From NCBI GenBank assembly GCA_021812385.1, contig JAKANO010000001.1, positions 241,044 to 305,043 on the forward strand: 64,000 nucleotides of DNA, read 5' to 3'. The translations under genes and the position numbers were made by a program. The notes beneath the pieces are model-generated. The model made no database searches and was not told the origin of the DNA. It worked only from the letters and a program-made list of their open reading frames with translations. Of the stretch, positions 7,772 through 16,367 are shown piece after piece. The stretch comes from Pseudomonadota bacterium (GTDB lineage: Bacteria > Pseudomonadota > Gammaproteobacteria > Burkholderiales > Thiobacteraceae). Positions within the stretch are counted from its first letter, which is position 1, and the number at the start of each line of letters is the position of its first letter.

Positions 7772-9937
7772 CTAGCCACCGGCGATGGTTCTTGGTATCA
7801 ATAGCTGGACAGTCAATCCGCTTCGCTCGCTTATACAAGTAACGCTCGCATGAATTTCTTCCACCAGTTTGTTCACGATCGCCAGGCCCAAACCGGCATG
7901 GTCGCCCCCCTTGGTGCTCGCAACCGGCTCAAAAAGTTGGGCCATCACTGCGCTTGGCAGCCCCGGCCCGGTGTCGGCTATGACGATTGCTATGTAGGGG
8001 CGGCCGTCGCGGTTCACGCCATCCCGCGTGGTGACCGTGATCGTTCCGCCGTCGGGCATGGCCTCGGCGGCATTCTTTAAAATATTAAGTAAGATTTGTT
8101 TCAGTTTATCGCGCTGGGTCGAAATCCGCGGCAGCGCGTCGGCCAGGTGCATCGCCACAGAAATTTTCGCGGGGACGAATAGGGTGTCGGCGGTGAGTTC
8201 GATCAGGTCGCGAACGATGCGGTTGATATCGATGCCGGTTTCGGCCGACGCGGCGGGCGCAGTCGGATTCGTCAGGCTGCGGATGATCGCGGCAATCCGA
8301 TCGATCTCGTCGTTGAAGATGCGCAGGTCGTTGCGCGCTTCCGCGTCGCCCTCGAGCTTCAGCGACAGCAGCTTGACGTAGTTCTTCATGATCGAAAGCG
8401 GATTGTTCACTTCGTGCACGACGCGCCGCGTTTGGATTTGCATTGCGCTTAATTGATCGCGTATCGGCTCAGCGCCCCGCGTCCCGCTGTCCGTCCCCGA
8501 TTGCAGCGCTTGGGTGCAGGCGCGGCCGAAACGGCCCAGCAATCGCCGCCGCTTTTCCAGGCGCGCAAGCTGATGCCGTTCGATGCCGAAGGCCGCCAGA
8601 GCGGAGCGGGCGCCAGGCGCCGCGAACGGCAAGTACAGCACGCCGCTGCTTGATAATAGCCGGCATATTTGTTGATCCAGCACGCTTCCTGATTGCTCGG
8701 AAAAGCTGTTGAGCGGAAGATTTTTGCCAAGGGATGCAGCGGCCAGACTGTGCCCGCCCTGCGCGGTGAGTACCAGTTCCTGTGCACGCGGGTCTTGCCC
8801 AGGAAGCGGGTAGGCGCGTAGTTTGCCTGCCTGATCCGCAACCAGATAAAGCGGCGACGCCAAGCCAAACAGCAAGTGCGCGGCCTCGGCGCACTGGGTC
8901 AAGACCGCATCGAATCCCTGTGCTTGGTTCAACAGGTCGCGCACGCTGTCGATGAGCGCGAGGTCGCGCACTTCGCGCGCCAAGTCGCGCTTGACTTGCG
9001 CGTCCTGCGGCGATTCGGCCCCTGGCAAAACTATTCCAGCGAGGGCGTTCCGATAAAGGCGGCGGTCGCCCGAGGGCGGGGCGGGCGGGGCGGGCGCATG
9101 GGCCGCTGCTTCAAATTCGACGCCGAAGGCGCGCGCGGTGTCTGTCGCGGATTGCAGTGCAGCGGCGGCGAGGCTGTCCAGCGTGTGTGTATCCAGGCCG
9201 AAAAAAAGCTGGCCGGCATCCAAGGGCAAGGCTTCCATGCCGGTCAGGTGATTGGCCAGCCTGTTGGCAAGGTGGACAATGCGCACCAAGGGGTGCGTGT
9301 CCGCGAGTTGATCGATGGCTTCTGGGTAGTAGCGCAGGGCATCGACCAGGAAGGGATGCAAGCGCCATTCCAAAGCCAAGCCGGCGGCAATGCGTGGTTG
9401 CAGATCGTTTTGCGATCCGGCGATATGGGCTTGGCCGGCCGCCTGCGCTCCATTTTGCTTGAGCGTGGACAGCCTTTGAGCCAGCGGGTCCAGGGCACTC
9501 AGGAGGCCCCCCAACCGTGCTTCTTTGGGATGCGGATAAGCCGTCTGTTGCGCAAGCAACTCAGCAAGATTTGCGCACAGAACCGCACGCCACCAATGCT
9601 GCTTCAGATCGACGGCGACATGGTTGTTGAAAGGGCTGAAAACTTGCTGGATTGCCGCATTGCGTATGATCGCGCGCACCTTTTCGGTGCCCAGGGCGGT
9701 GATGGCGCCCGCAATGCTGGCGGGTGCATCCCGCTGGTCCGCGCCAGACGCGCGCCAGGCCGAAATGACACGGGCCGTCAAGGCTGGGTCGCTCCCGATG
9801 GCTGCTAGACAGCCTCCGACAGGTTCCGCATCCTCCATCGTCAGCAGTTTCAGCAGCACGTGGGGCATGCAAGGCAACCAGCCAGGCAACAAACCAGTAT
9901 CGATCTGCCCTACAGGCAGTATTTCCTTTTCCATCAA
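7772..9937 (-). CDS. HDOD-domain hybrid sensor histidine kinase
   Basis: 721 residues, soluble with no clear membrane segment. The N-terminal third is an HDOD domain (starting about residue 20, P-H-V-L-L-K-L-L-T-M), a helical domain related to HD phosphohydrolases. A GAF-like middle region follows. The C-terminus is a histidine kinase: H-box V-H-E-V-N-N-P-L-S, N-box N-I-L-K-N-A-A-E-A-M, then D-T-G-P-G-L-P and G-L-G-L-A-I-V. It should autophosphorylate on the H-box histidine and pass phosphate to the REC-GGDEF-EAL protein encoded 48 bp downstream, linking an unknown cytoplasmic signal to cyclic di-GMP. Confidence 0.88.
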   Translation of the reverse strand: MMEKEILPVGQIDTGLLPGWLPCMPHVLLKLLTMEDAEPVGGCLAAIGSDPALTARVISAWRASGADQRDAPASIAGAITALGTEKVRAIIRNAAIQQVFSPFNNHVAVDLKQHWWRAVLCANLAELLAQQTAYPHPKEARLGGLLSALDPLAQRLSTLKQNGAQAAGQAHIAGSQNDLQPRIAAGLALEWRLHPFLVDALRYYPEAIDQLADTHPLVRIVHLANRLANHLTGMEALPLDAGQLFFGLDTHTLDSLAAAALQSATDTARAFGVEFEAAAHAPAPPAPPSGDRRLYRNALAGIVLPGAESPQDAQVKRDLAREVRDLALIDSVRDLLNQAQGFDAVLTQCAEAAHLLFGLASPLYLVADQAGKLRAYPLPGQDPRAQELVLTAQGGHSLAAASLGKNLPLNSFSEQSGSVLDQQICRLLSSSGVLYLPFAAPGARSALAAFGIERHQLARLEKRRRLLGRFGRACTQALQSGTDSGTRGAEPIRDQLSAMQIQTRRVVHEVNNPLSIMKNYVKLLSLKLEGDAEARNDLRIFNDEIDRIAAIIRSLTNPTAPAASAETGIDINRIVRDLIELTADTLFVPAKISVAMHLADALPRISTQRDKLKQILLNILKNAAEAMPDGGTITVTTRDGVNRDGRPYIAIVIADTGPGLPSAVMAQLFEPVASTKGGDHAGLGLAIVNKLVEEIHASVTCISERSGLTVQLLIPRTIAGG

Positions 9938-10333
9938 TGCAAGCAGCTAATTAACTTCGTTTTATTTTGTGGGAAATGCTGCCGCCGTTTGCGAAAAATG
10001 CGGCTTTATATTGGGCTGCAATTTTTTAAGCTACGACTGCCCCTTTTTTATTTCAGCAAGGTTTATGCCACCGCCGGCCGATGATCTAGCTGTGACGGCT
10101 GAGCTCTGCCTTTGACTGGCGATCGGGCAAGCGCTATTTTGCCATTGGCAGATTGCAGTTTTATGAGGGGCATGATTGCCACCAGTAGCTGGATACGGAG
10201 CCTTGCAGCAAGATGCCGGCGCTGCGTCTAGAGGCCGTCAACTGTAGCAAAGGGGCTGACCGGGTTTAGTGACAGTCATAAATCTAAAACATTCCGCCGT
10301 TACATTGCCCCACTCTTAAGGGTGGATAGATTT
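9938..10333. other. Divergent intergenic region upstream of algD-type gene
   Basis: 396 bp between the divergently transcribed kinase operon and the exopolysaccharide operon, so it should hold promoters for both. No clear sigma-54 (GG-N10-GC) or strong sigma-70 promoter, and no stable hairpin followed by T residues, could be picked out by eye. No gene is seen. Confidence 0.4.
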
Positions 10334-11647
10334 ATGCGCATCAGCATTTTTGGATTGGGGTATGTGGGCGCGGTGGCAGCCGGGTGTTTGTGCCGCGATG
10401 GCCACGAGGTCATTGGCGTCGATCCGGCGCAAGTCAAGGTCGATCTGATCAATCAGGGACAGACGCCGGTGATCGAGGCCGAAATCGGAGAGATCATCGC
10501 TCGCGCTGCGCGCGATCGGATTCTTCGGGCGACTACGGATGTGCGCGCGGCAGTGCGCGAGAGCGAGATGTCGATGATCTGCGTCGGCACCCCCAGCCAG
10601 CTCAACGGCAATCTCGATCTGCGTTACGTGCGCCATGTGTGCGAGGAAATCGGTGCTGCGTTGCGCGACAAGCCGGATTTTCATGTCGTGGTGGCGCGTA
10701 GCACGATGTTGCCGGGCACCATGCGCAATGTCGTTATCCCTACACTGGAAGAAGCTTCGGGTAAGCGCGCCGGCATCGACTTCGGCGTGTGCAACAATCC
10801 GGAATTCCTGCGCGAAGGCACGGCGGTGTACGACTACTATCATCCGCCCAAGACCGTGATCGGCGAGACCGACGATCGCAGCGGTGACATTCTCGCGCAA
10901 GTGTATGCCGCGCTGACCGCACCGCTGATCCGCACCGATGTCGAGACAGCCGAAATGGTGAAGTACACCGACAACGTTTGGCATGCGCTGAAAGTTGGTT
11001 TCGCCAATGAAATCGGCAACGTGTGCAAGGCGGTCGGCATCGACGGCCATCGCGTGATGGAAATTTTCTGTCACGACACCAAGCTCAATCTCTCGCCTTA
11101 CTACCTCAAGCCCGGCTTCGCCTTCGGCGGCTCCTGCCTGCCGAAAGACGTACGCGCGCTATGCTACAAGGCGCGCAGCATGGATCTGGATCTGCCCATT
11201 CTGAACAGCATCATGCCCAGCAACGAGCGCCAAGTGGAGCGCGGCCTGAAGATGGTGATGGAAAAGGGCGACAAGAAAGTCGGCATCCTCGGTTTCAGCT
11301 TCAAGGCCGGCACCGATGATTTGCGCGAAAGCCCGCTGGTTGAAATGATCGAGCGCCTGCTGGGCAAGGGCTACGACGTGCGCCTCTACGACCGCAACGT
11401 CAATATCGCCAGCCTGGTCGGCGCTAATCGCGACTATATTCTCAACCACATTCCGCACATATCTAAGCTGATGGAAGACAGCATCGAAAAAGTGCTGGCG
11501 CACGCCGGCACCGTGGTCATCGGCAACGGCGCCCCCGAATTCAAGGACGTGCCGGCGCGCTTGCGCCCTGGTCAGAGCATGGTGGATCTGGTGCGCATCG
11601 ATCCAGCCTTGAGCTCGGGAAATGCGTACGACGGCATTTGCTGGTAG
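10334..11647 (+). CDS. algD: GDP-mannose 6-dehydrogenase (AlgD type)
   Basis: 437 residues from the ATG at 10334 (AAGGGTGG before it). The NAD-binding start is I-F-G-L-G-Y-V-G-A-V. The active-site segment F-G-G-S-C-L-P-K-D puts the catalytic cysteine at 268, the same number as in Pseudomonas AlgD, and the length also matches (436). The enzyme oxidises GDP-mannose to GDP-mannuronate with two NAD+ in the cytoplasm, giving the uronic-acid precursor for a polysaccharide. It heads a three-gene operon with a GT4 glycosyltransferase (3 bp gap) and a polyprenyl-phosphate sugar transferase, but no alginate polymerase genes are here, so the product is probably a mannuronate-containing exopolysaccharide rather than proven alginate. 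A UDP-sugar dehydrogenase is less likely. Confidence 0.92.
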   Translation: MRISIFGLGYVGAVAAGCLCRDGHEVIGVDPAQVKVDLINQGQTPVIEAEIGEIIARAARDRILRATTDVRAAVRESEMSMICVGTPSQLNGNLDLRYVRHVCEEIGAALRDKPDFHVVVARSTMLPGTMRNVVIPTLEEASGKRAGIDFGVCNNPEFLREGTAVYDYYHPPKTVIGETDDRSGDILAQVYAALTAPLIRTDVETAEMVKYTDNVWHALKVGFANEIGNVCKAVGIDGHRVMEIFCHDTKLNLSPYYLKPGFAFGGSCLPKDVRALCYKARSMDLDLPILNSIMPSNERQVERGLKMVMEKGDKKVGILGFSFKAGTDDLRESPLVEMIERLLGKGYDVRLYDRNVNIASLVGANRDYILNHIPHISKLMEDSIEKVLAHAGTVVIGNGAPEFKDVPARLRPGQSMVDLVRIDPALSSGNAYDGICW

Positions 11648-11650
11648 ATC

Positions 11651-12904
11651 ATGCAAACGCCTCAGGCCGCACGTCGCCGCGTCCTCATCATCGTCGAGAA
11701 CCTGCCCTCGCCCTTCGATCGCCGTGTCTGGCAGGAAGCAACCACGCTGCACGCGGCCGGCTACGAAGTCTCGATCATTTGCCCCACGGGTAAGGGTTAC
11801 GAAAAACGTTATGAGCTGATCGATGGCGTGCACATCTATCGTCACCCACTGCCGATGGAAGCGGAAGGCGCACTGGGTTATTTGATCGAATATGGCGCCG
11901 CGCTGTTCTGGGAATTTGCGCTGGCATTTCGCGTGTTGTTTACGCGCGGCTTCGATGTGATCCATGCCTGCAACCCGCCGGATTTGATTTTTCTGGTGGG
12001 TGGATTTTTCAAATTGTTCGGCAAAAAATTCCTGTTCGACCATCACGACATCAATCCAGAGTTGTACGAAGCCAAGTTCGGCAGGCGCGATTTTTTCTAC
12101 AAATTGATGCTGTGGTTCGAGCGCATGACTTTCCGTTGCGCCGATGTGTCGATTGCGACCAATGAATCCTATAAGCGCATCGCGCTGGAGCGCGGCGGCA
12201 TGAATCCGGACAAAGTGTTCGTGGTGCGCAGCGGACCGAAGCTGGATCGTCTGAAGATTCAGCCGCCAGTTGCAGCCTTGAAGCAGGGACGCAAATATCT
12301 GGTGGGCTATGTCGGCGTGATGGGCAAGCAAGAGGGCATCGATTACCTGCTGCGCGCCGCGGCGTATATCGTGCAGGTGCTAAAACGCCACGATGTGCAC
12401 TTTGGCTTGGTCGGCGGCGGCACTTCGCTAGCCGAGATGCAGGCGTATGCGCAGGAATTAGGCGTCGCGGATTACGTCACGTTCACCGGGCGCGTGCCGG
12501 ACGCCGACATGCTCGACATGCTCAACACCGCCGATGTCTGCGTCAATCCGGATGTGGCCAATCCGATGAACGACAAATCCACCATGAACAAAATCATGGA
12601 ATACATGGCGCTGGGCAAGCCGATAGTGCAGTTCGATCTGACCGAAGGCCGATTCTCCGCGCAACAGGCTTCCGCGTATGCCAAGCACAACGACGAAATC
12701 GATTTGGCGCATGAGATCGTCGCACTGTTGGACGATGCCCCGCGTCGCCAATACATGGGCGAATTTGGACGGCAGCGCGTGCTGAATGAATTGGAGTGGC
12801 GTTATGAAGCCCCGAAATTGCTCGCCGCCTATGATGCCGCGTGGGGTGCGCCCATGACTCGGCCCGAAGCCGTTGCATGCGCAATGGCGAAGTCGGATGA
12901 ATAA
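11651..12904 (+). CDS. Glycosyltransferase family 4
   Basis: 417 residues, starting 3 bp after algD. The N-terminal half begins V-L-I-I-V-E-N-L-P-S-P-F-D-R-R-V, typical of GT4 enzymes of the WbuB/WcaI kind. The C-terminal half has the nucleotide-sugar-binding features V-G-Y-V-G-V-M, V-G-G-G and E-Y-M-A-L-G-K-P-I-V, a GT-B fold. It would add a sugar to the lipid-linked repeat unit on the cytoplasmic face of the inner membrane. It overlaps the next gene by 8 bp, so the three genes are translated as a unit. Confidence 0.9.
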   Translation: MQTPQAARRRVLIIVENLPSPFDRRVWQEATTLHAAGYEVSIICPTGKGYEKRYELIDGVHIYRHPLPMEAEGALGYLIEYGAALFWEFALAFRVLFTRGFDVIHACNPPDLIFLVGGFFKLFGKKFLFDHHDINPELYEAKFGRRDFFYKLMLWFERMTFRCADVSIATNESYKRIALERGGMNPDKVFVVRSGPKLDRLKIQPPVAALKQGRKYLVGYVGVMGKQEGIDYLLRAAAYIVQVLKRHDVHFGLVGGGTSLAEMQAYAQELGVADYVTFTGRVPDADMLDMLNTADVCVNPDVANPMNDKSTMNKIMEYMALGKPIVQFDLTEGRFSAQQASAYAKHNDEIDLAHEIVALLDDAPRRQYMGEFGRQRVLNELEWRYEAPKLLAAYDAAWGAPMTRPEAVACAMAKSDE

Positions 12905-14318
12905 GCCGCAGTCCCTGATGAACACGAGTGGCGCAACAAGCTTTCCGCGCCTTAGCTTGTTTCGCCGCCAACTGTCGCTTGCGTCTTTGCTCAAGTTGCT
13001 GCTCGATCCCGTGGTGGCCATCGGCATGTTGCTGTTGGTGGCCACCATCTTCGAAGAAGAGTTCATCGGACCCTATCTGGTGCTGGCGCTGATTTTGTTC
13101 TCGCTGACTTTTCCGGGGCGCTGGGCCGAGCCTAATCTCAAGTCTTTCGGCAACGTCATCTTGATGCCGTGGCTGATTACGGTGGCGATCCTGTTTTTGC
13201 TGGGATTCGCTACCGGGTACATTGCGGTGTTTCCGGATATGGTGCTGGTCACTTGGGGCGTAGGCACGCCGGTGGCCTTATTTGTTGCGCACAAAGTGGC
13301 GCATCGCATGCTTCCACATGTGCTCGAACTGGAAGGCAGTACGCGCCAGGCGGTGATCGTCGGCGCGAACGATTTGGGCCGGAAATTCGCCAAGGAATTG
13401 GCCAGCGGACCTGACCTCGGCATTACCCTTAAAGGCTTCTACGATGATCGCGCGCCAAGCCGTATTGGCGACCTGCCGCAGGGAAAATTGCTCGGCACCA
13501 TCGAAGACATGGTGGCCATCGCACGGGCTGGCGCGATCGATCTGGTGTACATCACGCTGCCGATGGCGTCGCAGCCACGCATATTGCAACTGCTCGACGA
13601 TTTGCGCGACACCACGGTCTCGGTGTATTTCGTGCCGGATATTTTTGTAGCCGATATGATTCAGGCGCGCATTGATGTGGTGCACGGCATTCCGGTGGTC
13701 GCCGTGTGTGAGACGCCAATGTACGGTGTGAATGGCGTGGTCAAGCGCGCCAGCGATATCGTGCTGGCTACGTCGATTCTTCTGCTCATCGCCCCGCTCA
13801 TGGCGGCGATCGCGGTTGGCGTCAAATTGAGTTCACCTGGCCCCGTGCTGTTCAAGCAACGGCGCTACGGACTGGATGGCCGCGAGATCGTCGTTTATAA
13901 ATTCCGTTCCATGACGGTATGCGAGGATGGGGCGCAGATCGAACAGGCCAAGCGCGGTGACCAGCGCATCACGCGCTTCGGCGGATTTCTGCGGCGGGCA
14001 TCGCTGGATGAGTTGCCGCAGTTCATCAACGTGCTGCAAGGTGCGATGAGCGTGGTCGGGCCGCGCCCACATGCGGTGGCGCATAACGAGCAGTACCGCA
14101 AGATCGTCAAGGGTTACATGGTGCGCCACAAGGTCAAGCCGGGAGTCACTGGCTGGGCGCAAGTCAATGGCTTGCGCGGTGAAACCGATACCACCGAGAA
14201 GATGGAGGCGCGCGTGCGCTACGACATCGATTATATGCGGCACTGGTCCATCGTGTTTGATCTCATGATTGTGCTGAAAACGGTGTTCGTGGTGTTTCGG
14301 GACCGCAATGCCTACTAA
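12897..14318 (+). CDS. Polyprenyl-phosphate sugar-1-phosphate transferase (WcaJ type)
   Basis: 473 residues from the ATG at 12897, which overlaps the previous stop; a second Met at residue 7 is also possible. Four or five N-terminal membrane helices are followed by a CoA-binding-like domain (V-I-V-G-A-N-D-L-G), another membrane segment (about 290-315) and the cytoplasmic catalytic domain with K-F-R-S-M, D-E-L-P-Q-F-I-N-V, V-G-P-R-P and K-P-G-V-T-G-W-A-Q-V-N-G. This is the full-length five-helix form that starts exopolysaccharide synthesis by moving a sugar phosphate to undecaprenyl phosphate. It closes the algD operon. Confidence 0.92.
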   Translation: MNKPQSLMNTSGATSFPRLSLFRRQLSLASLLKLLLDPVVAIGMLLLVATIFEEEFIGPYLVLALILFSLTFPGRWAEPNLKSFGNVILMPWLITVAILFLLGFATGYIAVFPDMVLVTWGVGTPVALFVAHKVAHRMLPHVLELEGSTRQAVIVGANDLGRKFAKELASGPDLGITLKGFYDDRAPSRIGDLPQGKLLGTIEDMVAIARAGAIDLVYITLPMASQPRILQLLDDLRDTTVSVYFVPDIFVADMIQARIDVVHGIPVVAVCETPMYGVNGVVKRASDIVLATSILLLIAPLMAAIAVGVKLSSPGPVLFKQRRYGLDGREIVVYKFRSMTVCEDGAQIEQAKRGDQRITRFGGFLRRASLDELPQFINVLQGAMSVVGPRPHAVAHNEQYRKIVKGYMVRHKVKPGVTGWAQVNGLRGETDTTEKMEARVRYDIDYMRHWSIVFDLMIVLKTVFVVFRDRNAY

Positions 14319-14434
14319 TACATCGTATCAGTCGCGCCCTTACTAGAATTCGTGGCGCGCTATAGGCCGGATTCATGCTCTCGTAATGTGGCTGATGCAG
14401 TCTTGAAGCGATTAGTGCGGCCTAGGAGCAAGCC

Positions 14435-14689
14435 ATGAAATTATTGAATCGTTTAAGGGAAATGTGGTCGAGCCGTTCAGGCCAACAGGTGGATGGCTTG
14501 GGCAATGTAACCGGCCCTGTCGAAATGGATTTCGATGAGTACGCATTTCAGCAGGGAATGGATGAACACGAATTTAATACCATGCCTGGCGTCGGGACTT
14601 TGGACGGCCTAAGACGGCGCATTTCCGGTGTGCACGAGGAATTTCCGCCAGGTGGAATGGAACAGGGCGAAGATGACGGAGCGTCCTGA
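14435..14689 (+). CDS. Small acidic protein, unknown
   Basis: 84 residues with an AGGAGC ribosome site. A basic start (M-K-L-L-N-R-L-R-E-M-W) is followed by an acidic tail rich in Asp, Glu, Gly and Met. There is no signal peptide or membrane segment. Its last 17 bp overlap the start of the trypsin-like protease gene, so it seems to be the first gene of the protease-LapG-LapD operon. Family not recognised; it might be a regulator or chaperone for the protease, but that is only a guess from position. Confidence 0.6.
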   Translation: MKLLNRLREMWSSRSGQQVDGLGNVTGPVEMDFDEYAFQQGMDEHEFNTMPGVGTLDGLRRRISGVHEEFPPGGMEQGEDDGAS

Positions 14690-15668
14690 ATCCGCTGATG
14701 GCTTAGGCTGGGCATTGGCGCTTTGGCTGCTGATCGTCGCGGCGGCGATGCCGGCGCATGCCTTGATGGCGGGCGACCCGCATGGCGTGCCGGCGGACTC
14801 GCCGATACGCCGCATCGACCCCAATACCGCGCATTCCCCCTGGGCCGGCGTCGGCAGTATTTCCGTGCGTGGCGGCGCTTATTCCGGCGTCGTCATCGGG
14901 CCGCATCAGATATTGACCGCCGCGCATGTGGTGGCGGGAGCAGCGGCGAGCGATATCAGCTTCAATCTGAACATCAATGGCGACTTGCCGCAGCGCATCG
15001 CGGCCAAATCCTTCACCATTCATCCGGGCTACGGCAAACAATCCTTCCAGGGCATCGCCTTGAACGATCTTGCCGTGGTCCAACTCGCAGCGGACTTGCC
15101 GAGCAGCGTGCCGCAATATCCGCTGTTGATGGAAGCGCTGCCCATCGGCGCGGTGATCGAGCTGGTGGGCTATGGCGCATCTGGCAATGGCCTGAAGGGC
15201 GTCACGGGTGGCTCCCAGCCCAACGTCAAGCGCACCGGCAAGAATGTGATCGACGTGTTTGTGCCGCCGCCCAAACGCTTCGAAATGCCGCAAGCTTACC
15301 TGTTCGATTTCGATGGACCCAACGTCTTCAATGCCACGGGCGGAAAATCGCTGGGCAACGCCGTCGAGACGACGCTGGCGAGCGGCGATTCCGGCAGCCC
15401 GGCATTCGTCAGCGTCGATGGCCGGTGGACCGTGGCCGGCATCAATACCTTTCAGTTGAGCCTGCCGCAACATCCAAGCGCGCCGCTATTCGGCTCCTTG
15501 GGTGGCGGCATATTCGTACCGGCCTACGCCGAATGGATCCACCTGGCCATGGCAACGTCCACTCCCGACGCGCCCAGTCCCACCGCGCACCAGGGTGAGC
15601 TGTGGTTTTTTGGATTCGTCGGCGTGATTGGTTTCGCGTGGGCCCGCCGCGTGCGCTGGAGGCTATGA
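14673..15668 (+). CDS. Trypsin-like serine protease with C-terminal membrane tail
   Basis: 331 residues from the ATG at 14673. A hydrophobic signal segment (13-31) is followed by a chymotrypsin-fold domain with the full catalytic triad: H85 in L-T-A-A-H-V-V, D132 in L-N-D-L-A-V-V, and S240 in S-G-D-S-G-S-P-A-F. The C-terminus has a hydrophobic stretch and basic end (W-F-F-G-F-V-G-V-I-G-F, then R-R-V-R-W-R-L), like a sorting or anchor tail but without a PEP, IPTL or GlyGly motif. It therefore probably acts in the periplasm bound to the inner membrane. Its stop codon overlaps the ATG of lapG, linking it to biofilm-adhesin control. Confidence 0.82.
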   Translation: MTERPESADGLGWALALWLLIVAAAMPAHALMAGDPHGVPADSPIRRIDPNTAHSPWAGVGSISVRGGAYSGVVIGPHQILTAAHVVAGAAASDISFNLNINGDLPQRIAAKSFTIHPGYGKQSFQGIALNDLAVVQLAADLPSSVPQYPLLMEALPIGAVIELVGYGASGNGLKGVTGGSQPNVKRTGKNVIDVFVPPPKRFEMPQAYLFDFDGPNVFNATGGKSLGNAVETTLASGDSGSPAFVSVDGRWTVAGINTFQLSLPQHPSAPLFGSLGGGIFVPAYAEWIHLAMATSTPDAPSPTAHQGELWFFGFVGVIGFAWARRVRWRL

Positions 15669-16336
15669 GCGGCAGATTGCGCTGGTGGATGCTGGCTGGC
15701 CCGACGTGGCTGTGGCTGACGCTGGCGATCGCGATGGATAGCGAACTGGAGAGTCGGGTGCTGGCATATGCCGTCAAGCGTTTCGGCCAGCCGGCGGACG
15801 CGCGCTTGAAGCCGTGGTTCAGCATGTTGCATGGCGCCGCTGCGCTGAACGAAACGGAGAAGCTGCAACTGGTGAACACTTTTTTTAACCGCATACCGAA
15901 CGACAGCGATGTGAGCCATTGGGGCGCCGAGGACTACTGGTCGACCCCGGTGGAACTCCTGGCGTCCAACGGCGGTGATTGCGAAGACTTTGCGCTGGCC
16001 AAGTATTTCACCTTGCGCGAGCTCGGCGTACCGGATGCGCGTTTGCGCATGACCTATGCCAAGGCCTATCTGCGCCAGACTGGGAAAATTGAAAGCCACA
16101 TGGTGTTGACCTATTCCACGGCGCCCGGCAGCGAACCGCTGATTCTCGATAATTTAATCGATGCTATCCAGCCAGCTTCGCGCCGCACCGATCTCACCCC
16201 GACTTACAGCTTCAATGTCGCCACGCTGTGGGTGGCGCACGAACGCCAAAACGGGCGCAACACCGCGGACGTTGATGTGCTTTCCGCTTGGCGTGAATTG
16301 CGCTCTCGCATGCTGCGCATGGAGGATATGAAGTGA
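15665..16336 (+). CDS. lapG: LapG-type periplasmic cysteine protease
   Basis: 223 residues, ATGA overlap with the protease gene. The N-terminal hydrophobic segment (about 8-24) exports it. The bacterial transglutaminase-like cysteine peptidase core has C106 in G-G-D-C-E-D-F-A, H145 in S-H-M-V-L-T-Y and D162 in L-I-L-D-N-L. In Pseudomonas, LapG clips large retention-module adhesins off the cell surface unless held by LapD. The lapD gene follows 31 bp later, so the regulatory pair is complete. The usual target (a type-1-secreted LapA-like adhesin with its exporter) is not in this window. Confidence 0.92.
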   Translation: MSGRLRWWMLAGPTWLWLTLAIAMDSELESRVLAYAVKRFGQPADARLKPWFSMLHGAAALNETEKLQLVNTFFNRIPNDSDVSHWGAEDYWSTPVELLASNGGDCEDFALAKYFTLRELGVPDARLRMTYAKAYLRQTGKIESHMVLTYSTAPGSEPLILDNLIDAIQPASRRTDLTPTYSFNVATLWVAHERQNGRNTADVDVLSAWRELRSRMLRMEDMK

Positions 16337-16367
16337 TGATGAGCGTCCTGAAGCAAGGTGGCATGCC

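Noticed and set aside
9938..10333. Sigma-54 promoter upstream of the algD operon
   Set aside because: TGGCAGATTGCA near 10146 looked suggestive, but the GG-N10-GC spacing is wrong.
11159..12331. 390-residue minus-strand frame over algD and the GT4 gene
   Set aside because: It runs antisense across two coupled genes with strong motifs, so it is a codon-bias artefact.
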